Shown piece by piece: positions 41,667 through 43,027 of a stretch of 43,027 nucleotides of DNA. The translations under genes and the position numbers were made by a program. The notes under the pieces are model-generated. The model was not told where the DNA came from and made no database searches. It saw only the letters and a list, made by a program, of their open reading frames with translations. Source of the stretch: Bacteroidetes bacterium MedPE-SWsnd-G1 (GTDB lineage Bacteria > Bacteroidota > Bacteroidia > Flavobacteriales > Flavobacteriaceae); NCBI GenBank assembly GCA_001874265.1, contig MPDD01000021.1:1-43027 (forward strand). The letters are read 5' to 3'. Position 1 is the first letter of the stretch. Each line of letters opens with the position of its first letter.

Positions 41667-42369
41667 GAATTTTATCATATTGTTTTTACTGTTTGCAATC
41701 AATGGTTATAGCCAAGGGGTATCCCAGTATTCAAAGGCAGACCTTTTAGGAAAAGGAAATCCAATTTTTCATGGAGCTGATCATAAATTACAAAAAGAAG
41801 CTCATGAAGCTTTTGAAAAAATGCGTAACGCTGCATTAAAAGATGGCATAAAAATAAGAGTTGTTTCTAGTTATAGAGGCTTTGAGCATCAAAAAGGGAT
41901 CTGGACAAGAAAATACAATAGATTTACAAAACAAGGTATGTCTCCTCAAGCAGCCATTTCTAAAATTATCGAATATTCTACAATTCCCGGTACGTCTCGC
42001 CATCATTGGGGTACCGATGTAGATATAGTAGATGGGGGTGTACCACAACCAAAAAGCGTTTTAGAACCAAGTCATTTTTCAGAAGGAAAAGTGTTTTATA
42101 GTTTTAAAAAATGGATGGACGCGAATGCTAATAATTTTGGATTTTATTTGGTCTATACGAACGTTGAAGGGAGAAAAGGTTTTAAATATGAACCATGGCA
42201 TTTTAGTTATAAGCCTATTTCTCAAAAAATGTTAATGCAATATAAAACTATTGATGTTAAAGAAATGTTGCAAAAAGAAAAGATTGTTGGGAGCGATTAT
42301 TTTACAGATGAGTTTATTAAGGCCTATAGAAATGAAAATATCCTCGATATAAATCCTAAATTAAAATAG
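41659..42369 (+). CDS. D-alanyl-D-alanine carboxypeptidase, VanY type (M15B)
   Basis: 236 residues with a signal peptide (MPKNFIILFLLFAINGYSQ). The zinc motif SRHHWGTDVDIVD and the second motif YEPWHFSYK supply the metal ligands and catalytic Glu; the upstream VVSSYRGFEHQKGIW block is the family's Arg-containing motif. It should trim the terminal D-Ala from peptidoglycan stem peptides in the periplasm. It is coupled to a GNAT gene and followed after 3 nt by a membrane protein gene. Confidence 0.92.
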   Translation: MPKNFIILFLLFAINGYSQGVSQYSKADLLGKGNPIFHGADHKLQKEAHEAFEKMRNAALKDGIKIRVVSSYRGFEHQKGIWTRKYNRFTKQGMSPQAAISKIIEYSTIPGTSRHHWGTDVDIVDGGVPQPKSVLEPSHFSEGKVFYSFKKWMDANANNFGFYLVYTNVEGRKGFKYEPWHFSYKPISQKMLMQYKTIDVKEMLQKEKIVGSDYFTDEFIKAYRNENILDINPKLK

Positions 42370-42372
42370 TAT

Positions 42373-43027
42373 ATGAAACTTCTTAAATACCAAGGCTGGC
42401 ACCTGTTGTTTTTAGTAATAAGTTGCGGTGTACTATGGTATTTAATTGAAATAGGTGTCCTAGTTTTGGACGGAACTCTATTTGGAATAACAACATATGG
42501 TTGGTTTGTTTTTGCATTGTTAATTCCTATTATTCACCAAGTATATGTCCTTATTTGTTGGCGCTTGGAGTTGTATTATAAAAGCATTACTTCTAGGTTT
42601 CGTACTAATGGGTTTAAGATATACAAAATAGGGTTTTTCGTATTATTTATTGCACGTTTTTTCACCGTAATATTATTGGCACTATCTAGTGCAAATAGTT
42701 TTGAATTCGATATATGGACTAAAGTAAGTTTAATTGTTTTATTAACTATACCGGCATTGTATGCATTTCACTCGGTTAAAACTTATTTTGGATTTGATAA
42801 AGCAGCAGGTTTAGATCATTTTGATATAAAAATATCCAAAGAGCCATTTGTAAAAAGAGGCATATTTAAATATACTAGCAATGGCATGTACAAATTTGCA
42901 TTTCTCTTTTTTTATGTACCTGGAGTTATATGGTCATCAGAATTGGCATTAATTGTGGCTCTTTTTAGCCATGTCTATATTTGGGTGCATTATTACAGTA
43001 CCGAGTTGCCAGATATAAAATATATTT
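42373..43027 (+). CDS. integral membrane protein, possible phospholipid/isoprenylcysteine methyltransferase-like, cut by window end
   Basis: The frame begins MKLLKYQGWHLLFLVISCGV and stays open for 218 codons to the edge, so the C-terminus is missing. Five or six hydrophobic helices are visible. The late segment KEPFVKRGIFKYTSNGMYKF resembles the 'RHPxY' region of PEMT/ICMT-type membrane methyltransferases, with the following helix and HVYIWVHYYSTELPDIK similar to their C-terminal part. Resemblance is moderate. It starts 3 nt after the VanY-type gene, so likely in one operon. Confidence 0.6.
   Translation, partial: MKLLKYQGWHLLFLVISCGVLWYLIEIGVLVLDGTLFGITTYGWFVFALLIPIIHQVYVLICWRLELYYKSITSRFRTNGFKIYKIGFFVLFIARFFTVILLALSSANSFEFDIWTKVSLIVLLTIPALYAFHSVKTYFGFDKAAGLDHFDIKISKEPFVKRGIFKYTSNGMYKFAFLFFYVPGVIWSSELALIVALFSHVYIWVHYYSTELPDIKYI

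Overview
The window looks like chromosomal core DNA of a marine-type member of the Flavobacteriaceae (Bacteroidota). It is AT-rich. Several genes and the tRNA are preceded by the Bacteroidota sigma-A -7 element TAnnTTTG rather than an E. coli -10 box, and recognisable Shine-Dalgarno sequences are scarce. Family content also fits: DUF6090 proteins, a VF530 protein, a PrcB-domain lipoprotein, a YfiT/DinB protein, a cyclophilin-FKBP fusion, and an OmpA protein with CarboxypepD_reg-like repeats. I see no phage, IS element, integrase, CRISPR array or clear genomic island. Genus cannot be fixed by reading.

Layout. 1-9.8 kb holds a MATE exporter with a small overlapping gene, a MutS2-like ATPase, uracil-DNA glycosylase, a bestrophin-like channel, a VanX-type dipeptidase, a GNAT protein, RF3 with a VF530 protein, and a cyclophilin lipoprotein. 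9.9-13.8 kb holds isopentenyl-PP isomerase with a PTPS/QueD enzyme, a poorly understood small-gene patch (10.9-11.7 kb), a TonB-domain lipoprotein rich in His and Glu, a HAD phosphatase and two small conserved genes. 13.8-15.4 kb is a divergent oxyR-dps pair. 15.4-24.2 kb on the minus strand holds an acyltransferase, a Nudix hydrolase and a long gene run: APC permease, tricorn-like protease, DUF6090, cyclophilin, DUF6090, a 36-aa membrane peptide and a YdeI-like protein. 24.4-31.2 kb on the minus strand runs Mpo1-like, OmpA-family, CsaA-like, PrcB-like and a fused FAD/Fe-S dehydrogenase. 31.2-37.6 kb holds a redoxin, GNAT, YfiT, a TPR lipoprotein, an outer-membrane barrel, the cyclophilin-FKBP fusion, an ECF sigma factor with a four-helix membrane partner, and a quinone-oxidoreductase-like dehydrogenase. 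37.7-43.0 kb holds a decayed DoxX-family gene, two tandem LpxL-type acyltransferases, a rhomboid protease, tRNA-Gly(TCC), two GNAT proteins, a VanY-type carboxypeptidase and a partial membrane methyltransferase-like gene.

Shared themes are envelope protein quality control (three peptidyl-prolyl isomerase genes, the tricorn-like protease, rhomboid), peptidoglycan peptide trimming (VanX- and VanY-type enzymes), lipid acyl transfer, and thiol or peroxide stress (OxyR, Dps, redoxin, YfiT).

The least explained items are: a compact transcription unit at 11464-11713 with a promoter of the same quality as the tRNA promoter but only a 49-codon ORF inside; the DUF6090-cyclophilin-DUF6090 cassette beside the tricorn-like protease; the His/Glu-rich TonB-domain lipoprotein with a perfect 17-bp palindrome upstream; and the DoxX pseudogene, whose nonsense codons fall on expected Trp positions.
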